From: Xiphophorus maculatus
Lineage: Eukaryota; Chordata; Actinopteri; Cyprinodontiformes; Poeciliidae
Length of the DNA: 64,000 bases
Direction: 5' to 3'
Assembly (NCBI RefSeq): GCF_002775205.1
Contig: NC_036457.1
Span: 11,198,996-11,262,995, forward strand
Within the stretch, counting starts at the first letter, position 1; every line of letters starts with the position of its first letter. The translations under genes and the position numbers were made by a program. The notes beneath the pieces were generated by a model. That model was not told where the DNA came from. It did not search any database and saw only the letters and a list, made by a program, of their open reading frames with translations. Shown here piece by piece: positions 47,890 to 61,300 of this stretch.

Positions 47890-50780
47890 ATTATATATTT
47901 AAAATATGTGTGAAGTTTTGACAAACTGTAGTGCATACCCTCAAATGGAATTTCATTCTAACAATCATACATTTTAGTATTAAATTTGAAGCATTGCTAA
48001 CTCATTTATCATGGAAACTATTTCTATTTTTTTCTACCAATGTTTTAAAAAACTAATGGTATTGGGAATTGGTATGAGTAATTGCATGAAGATGAAAGGC
48101 TTTTTGGATTTGAGGTTTTTGCTGGATACATCTAAGCATAATGTTCATAATTTGTGGATTTTCAGAATACCTCAAGCATGAAAGGGGACTCAAATAACAG
48201 TTTACGTAGTGTACCTTTAAGGTTCATGGTCTGACGAGTGCATTCCTCATTTTTTCTCAGGTGAAAGGTATGCAGTCAATTCTGCACACACACAGACAAA
48301 AGAAAGACAAATAATGTCAGTCTGTAAGACAAGCTGCTGTCTTACATCTCACTTAGGTAGCAGCAATTAAACAATGTAATTTAATTTGAGTCTAAGAAAG
48401 TGAAAAACAAAACAGGAAAGAAGTGATAATTTCCTCAGACAAGCTGTCAGCTGGACCCTTAAGATCTGGGTGAGAACAATGTGGCTGGTAATCTGATGGG
48501 CTTATGTCCAGTGACCCGTTGAAACTGTATCTCTACTTACCTCCCAGTCTTCGCCTGCTTTGTCTCTTCAAAACACACCCTAATCACCATTTTCTGTATC
48601 CTTTCCAAGTTTGCTCCAGTTTGTTTGACCCTCAGAGAGTGTAATTGAAGATGAAAAAAAACAGAACAGATTGACTAGGGGCTCAAGCAACATTAATCCA
48701 CAGTTTTTTCCATTAATTTGGAAAGTTATGACACTAATATTTCATGGACATGAAAATATGTTCTAACTACTTCACAGTTGTAGAAATATATTTCACTAAC
48801 TTGAAAGCTATGCCATAACAAATCACTTCCTGCCATCTCTACTTGTCAGCTGCCAGGTCTTAAAGTTGGTTGAAAAACCGATCCATTAATACCTTAGTGG
48901 CATTATGATTTTTACCACAGCCTGACTTTAATATGACCTTAATCCTTCCTCAAATCAAAGTTAAACTACCATTCCTTAATCTTTTTATCCAAAATGTGTA
49001 ACATTCAAACAAAGCAATTACCTACTTACTTCCCAACTAGTGTGCTACATGCGATTTAAAAAATCCATTAATGACACAATAGAATAATCGACCTTGTTGG
49101 TGACAGCAAGTGTCTTGTCGGTTTTGTAAAAATTAGCAAAACTAACTTTAGGTTTGTGTTTGTGTTTATGTGCTATTTAAACAAAATAAAAATTTCATAT
49201 CTTTGAAATATAGTTGAGATCCTGATCATTTTTATCATATGTGGCAACCAGCTACAAATGATTAAAATTCAAAAGGAGGGCTAGTCTACCTTAATATAAT
49301 TAAAGAATGGTTTTATGAACTCTATTTACATCTGTATGAACATGAATTTTTTTTAATTTAGATCGCAGAACAAAATTTTCTCCATATAAATATATACAAA
49401 AGTAGAGCTAGAAATAGTGAGGGAGAATCATCAGTAAAGATGCTTGATTGTAGGGGAAGTATCTCTTAACATGCAGTATCTGTTAAAGTCTAAATAAAAC
49501 ATGAAATAAATAGTGGATTACAATCTTCCTGAACTGGCCTGCAATTTTCCAATTGAATCTGACAAGACCCTAACAATAAAAACCATCCTTTTACCATAAT
49601 ACTGCTGCTCCCATGTTTCAATACATGGGGTGATATGCGATAATTCTTTTATTCTTTTTTTTTTCACACATAAGAGAATGGTCCAAAATTTTGTTCTGGT
49701 CTCACCGAGAGAGAAGACCTCTTCCTCATAGCTGCTTTGTCTTCTATATTACTTTTTAAAAAGTTTAAGTGGAATTTTTTACGTCTTTCTACTTGTCACT
49801 CTTCCATGACGGCTGTTTTCTGGAGTGGAAAATAGACAGCTGGGCCTTTTTATGTTAAGGCTGTGGGGTTACAGATCTTACAGCCTTAACATGGGTCTCT
49901 GTGCTACTTTTCTGATTTATGCTCTCTGTCAGTTTAGGATGAGTGCCGTGTCTTGGTAAGATTAGAGCTGTCCTGTTATGTTTTCATTTTCAGATTATTG
50001 ATTGAACTCTGCTTTGTCATGTGTTCAAGTTTTATTGCCTGAACCTTCTTTGAAGCTCTCTACAATGTTATCCTTGTCCTGATAGTTGAACTCTTCATGA
50101 TGTTGTTTATTTACTGATGTTCTCTAATTCATTTCTGAGCCCTTCGTGAAACTATTTAAAAGGAGAAATTTTACATAGGTGGACTAGTTTACTTGTTAGG
50201 TACTTTCAGATGGCAGTTGGTTTAGCGGTGTTTTGCTTTTTAGGATGTTATGTTAGAGTAAAAGAAAGTAAAAATACAAGAACACCAAGTGGTTTCTTTT
50301 TTTCAATGTTCTTTCCTCATCATTTACAAATAAATTACCAATAAAATACATTCAAGTCTGTGTTGTAACATGAGATGATAAAGCCAGAGGGAAGGGATTT
50401 TTTATGCAATGAATATCTGTGATTCTGAAGCCATACTGTCTTTTAATTACATGTGTAAAAATGCATAAAAAGGGTGACAAACATTCACTATGATTGATAA
50501 GAACTTAAAAATATAGTAACGACCTATATTTGATAAATGGGATATGCACATTAGTAGAATTAAAGCCTTGCAATTAAATAAAAACCACAAAATAAAATGG
50601 AAAATATTGGAGTTCTAATGCACATTAAAGCTTTAAAACGTTGCACAGATGTTGCCTAACCACATTACGCACTTAGTTGTCCGATTGTCCTGTTCCCATC
50701 CCCCATCTGAAAAATAAAAACAGAAGTACATGTGCGCAGTCCTCAGTCACGTGTAGGAGAAAAGCCCCAGCAAAACACAC
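47890..50780. other. intergenic region between fam110c and fbxo25
   Basis: No exon was recognised. The right part is a Tc1 fossil (49590-50290); the rest is AT-rich unique-looking sequence. Confidence 0.55.
49590..50290 (-). pseudogene. Tc1/mariner transposon fossil
   Basis: Read antisense, the blocks TGCTGCTCCCATGTTTCA, TTGTTCTGGTCTCACCGA, CTTGTCACTCTTCCATGACG, GTCAGTTTAGGATGAGTGCC, GTGTCTTGGTAAGATTAG, CTTCATGATGTTGTTTATTT and ATAGGTGGACTAGTTTACTT occur in the order of a common fish Tc1 gene as I recall it, from the second Asp region back to the 5' leader. No frame is open. Confidence 0.75.
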
Positions 50781-50799
50781 GGGATTAAAAAAAAGGCAA

Positions 50800-50880
50800 T
50801 GATTGGCACCGCAGATTAGCCAATCAGATGCGTTGCTCCGGGTAGCAACAGTGTAAATTCGAACATATTGTCCAATAAGA
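50800..50880. promoter_or_regulatory. fbxo25: fbxo25 promoter region with CCAAT boxes
   Basis: Three CCAAT motifs lie within 75 bases: 50802-50806 (reverse), 50820-50824 and 50872-50876. Between them is an inverted repeat, GTTGCT (50832-50837) and AGCAAC (50844-50849), whose halves fit RFX half-sites though the 6-base spacing is wider than usual. GC content is locally raised. There is no TATA box at a sensible distance. Confidence 0.5.
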
Positions 50881-50929
50881 AAGCAGAGGGGGCGTGAACA
50901 AATTCTAGGGTTCCACACTGTATTTACTT

Positions 50930-51005
50930 CCGTCAATATTTCCAGCACAGCAAGAAGGAAAGCTGAGAGAGAAAAAGACCACAAAGGAACTCCTCGGATA
51001 TTAAG
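50930..51005 (+). other. fbxo25: probable fbxo25 non-coding exon 1
   Basis: A donor (TTAAG/GTTTGT) at 51005/51006 follows the CCAAT-box promoter. The left edge is estimated. Confidence 0.4.
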
Positions 51006-51649
51006 GTTTGTTTGGTATTTTAGAAACACACAGCTGAAGCATTTCGCTATATAGATATTTTATTTTATATCCTCTCGGTATATGCACGTTAAACCGAGTG
51101 ACAACTGGCTTTCTTCTTGTTTTTTAACGTTAAGGGTTGCAGCGGCGGAGGATACTATGCAAAGGCAGAACGCCGAAAAAACATGCGTCATAAACATGTT
51201 TATGTGAGATTTTGAAAACGTCTACTGAATCACATTCCCAGTGTTGAACCTGAAAACCCTAGAGAATAAGCTCATTATTTAAATGTTTTACAATCCAATT
51301 GCGCCCCTTGTTATGTGGCTTAGTGTTCTTACAGCCTTAAAAGTGGGCATAGATGTAAAGAGTTGCTGCTTCCCCTTTATGCAGGTATTCTAAATATTAG
51401 ACTTGGTGCATATATAAAAAAGTTTCTTCTGGAAATGTTGATGTATTTTAAATATAAACAAACAATATTCATTAATAAATATTATTTTATTTAGTTTATT
51501 AGATGCCCAGTTGAATTCTGTCCTTGAAACTAGTGACTGAATATATTGACATAAAAAAGTGCCAAGTACATTTTTCCTATGCCAGATCTTCATTTTGCAT
51601 TCTAAAATTATTGTAGCAACTTTGTGATTTTTTCCACTTCAAACCTCAA

Positions 51650-52080
51650 TTTATTTTGTTGGTACTTTATTTGATAAACCAACACAATTGTTGGACTGAT
51701 TCATGTGATTCATGTATTGAATCATATATTTTGAAAAAAAGAACGTGAAAGTGTGACAAGCCCCTTTTTCAATGTCTTTGTTGAGAAAAATATATGTGTA
51801 AATGACCGCATCAAAAAAGGAGAAGACAGTTAAACAAGTGATGGAGGAATGCAGCAGTTCGAATACAAATTTTTATGATACATGAATGTTTTGGCCTTCT
51901 TGTAAAAGGTTATGTTTGGGAGAAATCTAACACTGCATACTTTCATCAACACACTGTCCACAGTGCAGCATAGTGATGGGTGTATTATGCTGTCAGGAGG
52001 AATTTGTTCACATGGTGTAGTCTCAATAGAAAACCAGTGAATTTCTGAAAGTGTTGGTCTTTGACATACAATCCCAATAA
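51650..52080 (+). pseudogene. Tc1/mariner fossil in fbxo25 intron 1
   Basis: GATAAACCAACACAATTGTT resembles a Tc1 leader. GGTTATGTTTGGGAGAAATC, TAACACTGCATACTTTCATC and TATTATGCTGTCAGGAGG line up in order with the central catalytic part of a fish Tc1 gene (recalled). It ends about 190 bases before the first coding exon. Confidence 0.65.
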
Positions 52081-52325
52081 ATTACATTTAACCTTATGTT
52101 CATAAGAAATGTGAAGAAGATAAACAGGTACGAATAGGTCTTAAATGTTCTGTAAATACAAATATGGTAACACAATCTTTAATTGAACATTTAGAGCAAT
52201 AAATATTCTACCTCAAAAATTTATTTTTAGGCATCCAAAAATAAATTTTGTTACTGATTAACCCTTTAGGTGTTCGTCGTGGCTTCAAATCTTCTCGGCT
52301 CACAGTCCGGCCTTCCCCAGTTAAT

Positions 52326-55300
52326 ATGCCTTTCTTGGGCAAAGACTGGAGGTCGCCTGGATGGAGCTGGACAAAGACAGACCATGGGTGGAAGAGGATC
52401 GTTTTCTTTGGTCATGAGCTGGAGGATAACAACAAAGATATAGACTTAAAAGAGTAAGTTCATAAATTGTTTGTCTTTGTGACCTGCCCTATTTTTGCTT
52501 TTATACTAACATGTTAATGTACACACCTTTGTACAGCCACTAATACCCCACATTTGACTTATTTAATTTCATAATTAAATTAAATAGTTTTTATCTTTTT
52601 CTAGTTTGCACAAATTACGAACTTAGTATTTGATCATACCCTGAAGGCCACTTCAAATTTTAATGAGCATCATTACGATCCTAACAGAAATTGTTTTTCA
52701 TCTAGAGATGAACCCATAAGTCAAATATTTTTTGGTTTTTGGATATGTGGAGTTTTACTGTTGAATTCAAAACAGAGTAGCAAAGTGTAGCTTTGATCCT
52801 ACATTTCAATAGATCTGACATGAAGTAGACTCTCCTCAACTGACTGACTGCCAGTGCTCTCTAAATTATAACGTCTACAAAATCTAGAGGTAAAAGGATG
52901 AATTTTTCCATCTTGAAAGTAAAACAAGAGGAGAGCAGACAGGAAATTAATGGAGATCGAACAGATACAGCGACGTTATGTTTTGATTACATGGTCAGTG
53001 TCTCCAACCCTCAGACGACCACCCAGGTTTAGTTTTCTATCCGATGTGGTTTCATTACAGATGTGCATTGATTTTGCTCCATTTTATTGCTTATGTTTAT
53101 GTCTAATCTATTTGTTCTCCTTAATATTATACTGTAAAAATAAACAAATGAGATCTGTTTTAGAATTGTATTTTTTTTAAAAGAAAAAGAAAAACAGAGT
53201 TTAATAACACCAGAGAATTATCTTAGACGAGTAGTAAATTTATCCTCCTAGAGTGAGATCCAAAATAATTGCTAAATTAAGGTTTTTTAGCATATTATTG
53301 TTGTTGTTTTTTGCACAGTACTGTGTAACCCTAGCTAAGTAAACTCCCACATCCAAGTTTGAGAAATCTACATAATCAAGGAGAAATTCATTTATACAAA
53401 CAGTAACAACATTGACACAAAGAATGTAATGATAAACTTAGTTATATTTTAGTTACATTAGATGCTTAATAACACAATTACTCAATTGGTTAGTCATAGG
53501 AGATCCGAGGATTTAGGCATCTAGACATAGTGAAGATGGCTTGAAGAAGTTAAAGCCAACCAGGGTTGGTTTGACCAAACATTCTTGCATACTGAGTATA
53601 ATAGTCTATTGAATCCAAGCATTAATTGAAATATATATTGAATTTGCTGTGACAACTGATACCTGATGTAATGTGCAGCCCTTTTGTGTTTTTGTAGAAT
53701 AGTTTATTCAGGTTGGTTTGAGCATTTTATTCCTCACAGTAACTGTAGCTGTACAACTGCTACCGGCTTACGCCACCAGCGTCTGTGAGGCACCAAGAAT
53801 GGGATATCTGGATCATATATTGCTATACACAATGTCTTTACAATAGCTGACATCACAGTACCAGTTTCACTAACCCGCAACAGAAACGACGCACGTCTCC
53901 CAGGAATCCCAGCATCAGCTGGTGACATTTCACTCCGGTCACAGTCTTTCCTTTTGTATTGATTGGCCAGCTAACAGTGACTCACAGCTCTGTATCTTAA
54001 GACAATAACTAATGACATCACTCTTCAGACTGGCTGCTCTCCAATCCCAGTCCACTCTGGTAACAAATGACATCATGCTACAAAAATACAGTGATTGTTG
54101 TGTGGTTGAGTTCAGAAAGAATGAGTAAAATAAACCTGCCACTTATTAAATAATACAACGTTGATATTTAAACCTTCATTTTTTTAGTAGTGTTTAAAAG
54201 AAACAGGCAGCAAATGCAACAATAATGAAGCCATCGACGAATGTCTGCTGTTGTGTTGCAAAACTTACTGAATCCAATCAGTTCAATTTTCTTAGAAGAG
54301 TTTCACCAACTGGTAGTATAAACTGAACTAGACTGCAACATTTTATAAGTAGAGTCAATTGGAAAGTGTGTAACTGACTTTGTTTCTGTCTGTATGATTA
54401 GATTGAATTGGTTATTTCTGCATACAGGTTGGATGTGTTTTATAAAGCTTCTTGAGATTACATTTGTTATAACTTTGTGCAATCTGAAGGAACTCAATTG
54501 AATTTCAAGATGTTGGCTTTCAAAACATGGATATGTTTGGTTCAAATTGATGTAAGATCAGTACTAAACACCCTGTGGCACAGGACTTCTTTTACATGCC
54601 TGAAAGTCTGGGATGAAATACAAAAGATCAATCCATCCATTGTCTTCCCACATTAAGAGTGGCTGGTGTCTATGTCCAGCAGTCTTTGAGGGAGAGGTGA
54701 GGGTACAGTCTGAACAAATGGCCAAATCATGACAAGTCATGGTGATGTCTCACCGTCAACCAGTTGTTAAAAAGATATGCACAATAATTTTATTGTGTTT
54801 GCAGGATTTCTAACCCATCAGAGTTAAAAGCAGTGCCACCAATAGTTTTGATATAGTATTAAAAACTGCAGTATGAGTTTTGTTTGGAGAGTTCCAGTTC
54901 CTGATACAGTGATGGTGTGAACTGAACATGTTAAGAAGGAAAATGTTCCGAGATTCTCATTCTGAGCAGTTCTACATCAAGAAGATTAAAAACCTGAAAA
55001 CACGAGGACGATAGATTTCTTGAGAATAAATTAGTATTATTATAAGGGGAAGTTCTTCATTTAATTTCTGTTTAGAATCAATGGAGTAATGTTACTTTGA
55101 GTGCAATTAAAGCAAAATAGTCCTTATAACAAAATACATATTTCCCTGTCCCAAAGGTCTGCTTGGATGCTATATTAAGGTAGGATATAATAGTTGAAGT
55201 GTCGTTTTCATGCTCTGCATATCTACATCATCTAACATTTGGCCAGCTGAATGGATGCTAACTTCCCTTAATGCTCTCATCAGGTGTATCTGTTTAGAGA

Positions 55301-58300
55301 CTAAGATGCTAAAGCCCATATAGAGTGCTGTAGATGCTATGTATTTACCAGGAAAGTAAATTGCCTGGGAATTGCAATTTACATCAATTGTATTGTAGTT
55401 CAATATTTTAAAGAAAATATTCAGCTCTAACTTATATTTAAATCCTCAAAATTTCTCTTTTTGTTTGTTTGTTTTTCTAATAGATTTATATTTGTTTAGT
55501 ACATGTAAGATGTTTCCTGTTGGTGCTTTTCAAACGACAGCCGATGACAAATTAAGGTCAGCTCCCACAATGTTCAGATTCTTTTAAAAACAATGCAACT
55601 GCTTTAAAATGTGTGCCAAAAATAACAATAGTCAGCTAGATGTTTGATATTTCTGGCACAATAGATCTGTTAATGTTTGTAGCTTTTTAGTTGGCATGTT
55701 TTGCCTGCTGTCTGAGAAAAGACTGAGTCAGTCTCGTGTGCGTCTGCAGTGTCTCCTCTGTGGTGCAGACAGAATGACTCATTATCAGTTCCCTTTCTGA
55801 TCTTTATGGCTTTTCATAGCTTGCATATATTCTGTGCTGTAAATCAATATTGCGAGAGTAGTTCAATGACACGCCTGTCTGTTGTATTTTCGGCTTCAAC
55901 TTCAACTGAGGCTATAAACTTATAATATCGCAGAAGACACAACTGAAACCTTAAGCAAATTGCCAGAGGAAACTGCTGCACATCAGAGTCTTCCCAGTGG
56001 TTTGTAATTACAGTGTTGTGGATCTTCTGGTCAAACCTGTATTCTCTTTTAACTCAATACAAAAACTGTTTCCTCTGTGTGAACAGGCTCTGCAGTGACA
56101 ACAATGAGAATCTGTTTGTTGGAGAAGTGTGTGAGCTCGCCAACACCAAGAGGAAGAAGGAGTTGTACAATAATAACACCAAATCCCAGTGTGAGTTTCC
56201 GACACTGTGTGGACTTAGTGGGGAGTCTGTGGAGTTAAAATTAAAGGTCTTGTGCATAAAGGTGCACAAAAGTAAGATTTGAATGCTGAATGCAGGACTA
56301 GCAGGTCATGGAATGACAAACATCCTGCACTTTTACAGGTTTCTCCATAGTTATCAGTACCCTGAGAAAAGATGTGTAAAGAGGATCAAATAAACTGTTT
56401 TTTTCTTATAATAACGTAATCTCACACTAAAAAATATAAATGTAACTCTAAATGTAAGAACATATATTCGAGAGGTGAAATATTTCTGCCAAATCATAAG
56501 TAGGAACTCTGCTGGTAATATTTTTTACAACCCACCTTTTTCCAGTAGGTTGACACTTAGTCACCAATTATTTTTGTTTTGAAAAATGTTCTTTTATGGA
56601 TTTTTTCAAATTAAATAAATATTCTCAAATGAAATGTTACACTGTGCCAATATTAATATTTGTTGTTCCAGAACATCATTGTGAAGATCTGCCTCTCGCA
56701 CGATGAAATAAACACAAGAAAATTACTAATAATGAGAGTAAATTAAAGTATTCTGAAATTCATTTAAGTAGCATGCGATACATTTTTTTTAAACAAAAAA
56801 CTATCATAGTTTCCCTTCAGAGGTTTTGATCTGCAGTGTAACAGGAAACAGGAAAACTGTTAACATTTATGTTTTCTGTCTTAGTTGTTTTTAGAGATAA
56901 ATGGATCTACGTGCAGAAAGGAAGCACGAAAGAAGTGAGTTTTGAAACCTTTGAATTGTACAGTTTTGTGTTGGACCTTGCTCTTTGGGTATACAACAGA
57001 ATGTAATTTTCTCACCTTTGCTTTATGTTTTCTTTGTTCTTTGCCAACAGCGACATGGCTACTGCACACTCGGGGAGGCTCTCAACCGATTAGACTTTTC
57101 CAGTGCTATCCAAGATTTGAGAAGATTTAACTATGTTGCGAAGGTGCGCCTATAGTCAATCAGTGTTTTATTTCATGACCTGTACTGGTGTATGTTCTTA
57201 CTCTTTAAATCTCTCCTTCCGTTTTCTGCAGCTTTTTCAGCTGATAGCCAGGTCTCAGTTAACGTCTTTGAGTGGAGCTGCCCAAAAAAACTATTTCAAT
57301 ATACTGGAGAAGATTGTACGAAAAGGTAAGAGGACGAGACACTTATACTCAAGTGTTTTGAGTATAGAAACACTTGCTATTTAAAACATAAAAACATCTG
57401 CTATTTGCTTTATATCTGCACTGCATTCAGAGCAGATTACACCAGAGACATGTTGATGTAAACATTCAGATTAATCCTAGTAGATCGGAGCAATGTGAAG
57501 CTAAATTTATGTCACTTTTGGTTGCAGTTTTTGAGAAAGATTGCTGTTAACAAACATAACGGATGCAATAAAGTGATCCAATTTTAAATAAAGAACTCCA
57601 GGCCCTTACCATGGCAATTTTCTTCTAAAAACTTTAAGACCAATTGATTAACAGAATCATGCAGAAAAGCATTTTAAAATAAATGTTAATTATTACTAAA
57701 GGATCACATTAAATCTTCAAAGTTTCTCTTAGAAATGAAAAATAAACAGCATTGGGACTTCATGACTGAGGGCTAAATATACACTTATTTGCCATCTCCC
57801 AACATTCCTACTCCCAAAATCATTATTTTTAGACACAATGTAAGCATTTTATTTTGTTAGAAAAATTATTAGCAAAAATATAAGGAAAGACACACTGAGA
57901 AACAGGATGAAATCTACCTTGTTTGACATCCCTGATGTTGGCCCCTAAGGAGGGTGTTTTGTTCCCTTTTTATTTTTCTGCAGCAATTTTAGCAGACAAA
58001 CTGCTCTTGTCTTTGAGATTGGGAAGATATTGGTCTTGTTTGTAATTTACATAATGTATGTGTGAAGTGTACAGCAATAGGTTGGTCAATAGTACTGTAC
58101 CTTTTGAATGAATCATTTTATTTTCTTGGTAAGATTTATAGATGTTTGTTTGTTTTTCAACCTTGCCTTTAGTCCTTGAGGACAACTATAATCCACGCCT
58201 TGTTAAGGAGCTTCTGCAGGACCTGAGCTCCACACTCCACAGTCTGACCATCCATTTTGGCAGGTGTGTCCTCGTGGGCAATGTGAACATCTGGTTGTGT

Positions 58301-61300
58301 CGCCTGGAGACCATTGTTAAATGGCAACAGGAGCTCAACAATATGCAGATCCCAAAGGTAAAAACTGAAAAGAAACATTTTATATTTAGTTACATCTGAG
58401 TTTTTCCAGGGCTGTCATTAGCCTACGGATTCCTTTGTAACTGTGTTGATTGTTTTTATAGTGCAAAGTAGATAAAGTTTTCAGTTCAAGTCTTTATCAG
58501 TTTTTGTGCTGATTGTTTCCATAGCAGTTGTACACGGGAATGTCTTTCAACGACCTGCCGCTGCACATGCAGAACAAAATCCTCTGTAAGTTATCCGACG
58601 CCTGTGACATCATCAACCTGGGTCAGGCCACACCTACGTTGCACATCCTCAGTGAGAACAGGACGCTCTGGAAGAAACTCTGTCAGTTTCACTTCTCAGA
58701 CAAACCGGTGAGGAAGTTACATGGTTATGTCACCCAATTTGAAGTTGGAATTTCACGTTTAATTGCTTGAACTAGTTAAACGTTGCTGTGGTTTATAAAG
58801 CATGCAATTTACATGTTAGCCACTAGAGGGCAGTGCTGATAAAATTAAGCTTACTCTTTTAGCTGGGAAATACACTTCCTCTGAAAAAGAAGCACCACAG
58901 AAAGATTGGTGTTAATTATGAGTTGCTCCAGTTGTAATTCCACATTGATCTCCTGTGATATTAAATGTTTGCTCCATGCTTCATGTTCTGCTTATGGGCT
59001 TCCACTGCTCATACGCAGTTTTGTAGGAATTTGGGTCTAACCAGGAGTGACAATGTGGACTGGAAGCTGATGTACTTCACCTTGCAGAAGCACTACCCCA
59101 TGAAGGAGCAGTACGGCGACACGTTGCACTTCTGCAAACACTGTAGCATCCTCTTCTGGAAGGTAAACAAGACAAGCAGCCCATCTTTATCTACCTTATC
59201 TCAGGGATTGGGTTTTTAAAAAACGCTGAGTTGATGCTAAATTAAAACCAGAATGTTGCAGATAGCAAGTAATTTAAACTACATAACATGCTTTATTGCA
59301 ATATAAAAGTATTCTAAAACTTTGAAAGACATTTTGTTGCTTTTTTTTGGCTCTTGTTAAATACAATAGTGACATATTTCTAAATAACTTTAAAAAATGA
59401 TTCATCGTTCATTTTGCCTATTTGCAAAATTTACAAACGTGTCTGTAAATCTTAAAATATTTTAGATGTACGTAATGTTTGTCACTGTTCTATTGCAAAG
59501 ATAAAATAATAGTTTGCTTATATTACTGAAAACACACATAATCGATCAATTTGACCAGTCAAACTTTGTTTTAAGCATCATTAACTCAGTCCTCATCCCT
59601 TGTACCTTATGAAATTAAAACATAATGTTTTGCTTATTAGTTTTAAAAATGATCATTTCAGAGACTATATTTTAAGTAAATTTTCTCTTTTGACTTTTGT
59701 TTTAGGATTTTTAATATTTGTTGACAAAAATTAATACAGATGCTAAACAATTGAAATGACTGGTTTAAAACTAGACATTTTAATAATGCTATCATGATGG
59801 TTATTCTGTGTTTTATGCTTTTTAACAATACTTTAAACACTACTTGAAACATAATGTATCAGAATAATTCGAGCTAGACAGTATTGGACAATCCTGTCTA
59901 GCTTGTAGCTTGTAGACAGTATATTGGAGAATATTGAGTCTGTTTATACTGCACAGATGGAATTGGTGCTCAAAATAAACTAAGTCTGTGGTGTTTAAAA
60001 TACAGATTTTAAGTGTTTGTGAATTAAGTTTTTTTTTTGTTTTTTTTTTTCAGCTTTTTACCAAAGGTCTTGGTCTTTTGTTTGCTCAAGATAAAAACCG
60101 AGGTGAAAATCTGTGCAACTGTTTGTTTTTCCTGGAAATTTCCAAAGGCTGACCTTCGGGTTCAAAAGTTCAAATATTTTATTTTCAAAAGTAGGAGAAA
60201 GAAATTCTGTGTTGCTTTTAACCATCCATAAACATGTAGTTTTTGATGTTTGTGTGATGAAGTGAATCACAAACATCAGCACACATGAGCACTGCTAATA
60301 ATCCTAATCCTTGTTAGTCATTAGAGTGATTATTTTGTGAACTTGTGTTCTCACGTGTAGAAATATCTTATTTCCAAACAATTATTTTCGACCCCTTTGC
60401 CCCCAAGTTCAAGTGTTGAAATATTTTGTTTGTACTCTCTGAACTGATGGATTTGTTTTTCCTGCAGTTCGAGTGAAATTACTTGGGAAATATTTCTTGA
60501 ATTTGCAGAAACATGCAGAACAGTACTTAGAAGGAACAATAACACTGAGTCGGAGCGTTTCCTTCTTTGGATCAGTTGTAACTTTTCTCATCATCTGCTC
60601 CCCGTATGGTTTAACTTCTTCCTTCTCTGCATCCTTTCCCTTGCTTGCCACCCTTCCTCCCTGCCTCTTCTCCTGGTTCCCCTTCTCCCTGACTCCTTAA
60701 GGATCGCCATGTGGCTTTGTTCCTCAAGGTACTCCATGTCCCATCATGCCTTTTGTTGTGCCTGTTCTGTTCTCTGTCGATCATATCATGATTTATCTGT
60801 TTTCATGAGTGGAGCTTTTTTGCGTGATGTTCCAGATTTCTCTTGATGCCATCTTGTTTTTCAGAAGTGTTTAGTAAACAGTGCCGTTCGTTTTGCTATG
60901 TTCTTACATTTTCACTTTACCAACTTGTTTTTGTTAGATCTCCGTTTAAAAAGGCTGTCAGCTGCCTTTGTATTATCTTTGTATAATCTAACATAAATAC
61001 AAAGATAAATGTTTGTGTCTGCATGCCGATGTCCAATGTTGGTTTACGGTAACTAATTCTATCTCTACCACTGCATTTATTTAATTTATTCCTGAATACT
61101 ATTCAATTAGCTTCCAATCAAATTATATTTTAAGATATAAATAAAAAAATGTTATCTCTGGAAAGTCTGACACCTTTTGTATTTTTGCACAAAATTATCT
61201 CTTTTTTTCTGCAGCAAAAACTAACGAGAGAATTTCTGAATATAATGCTGTTTTAAAAGATTATTTCATGTCCTTCAATAAATTGTAGGCTTTAGTACTC

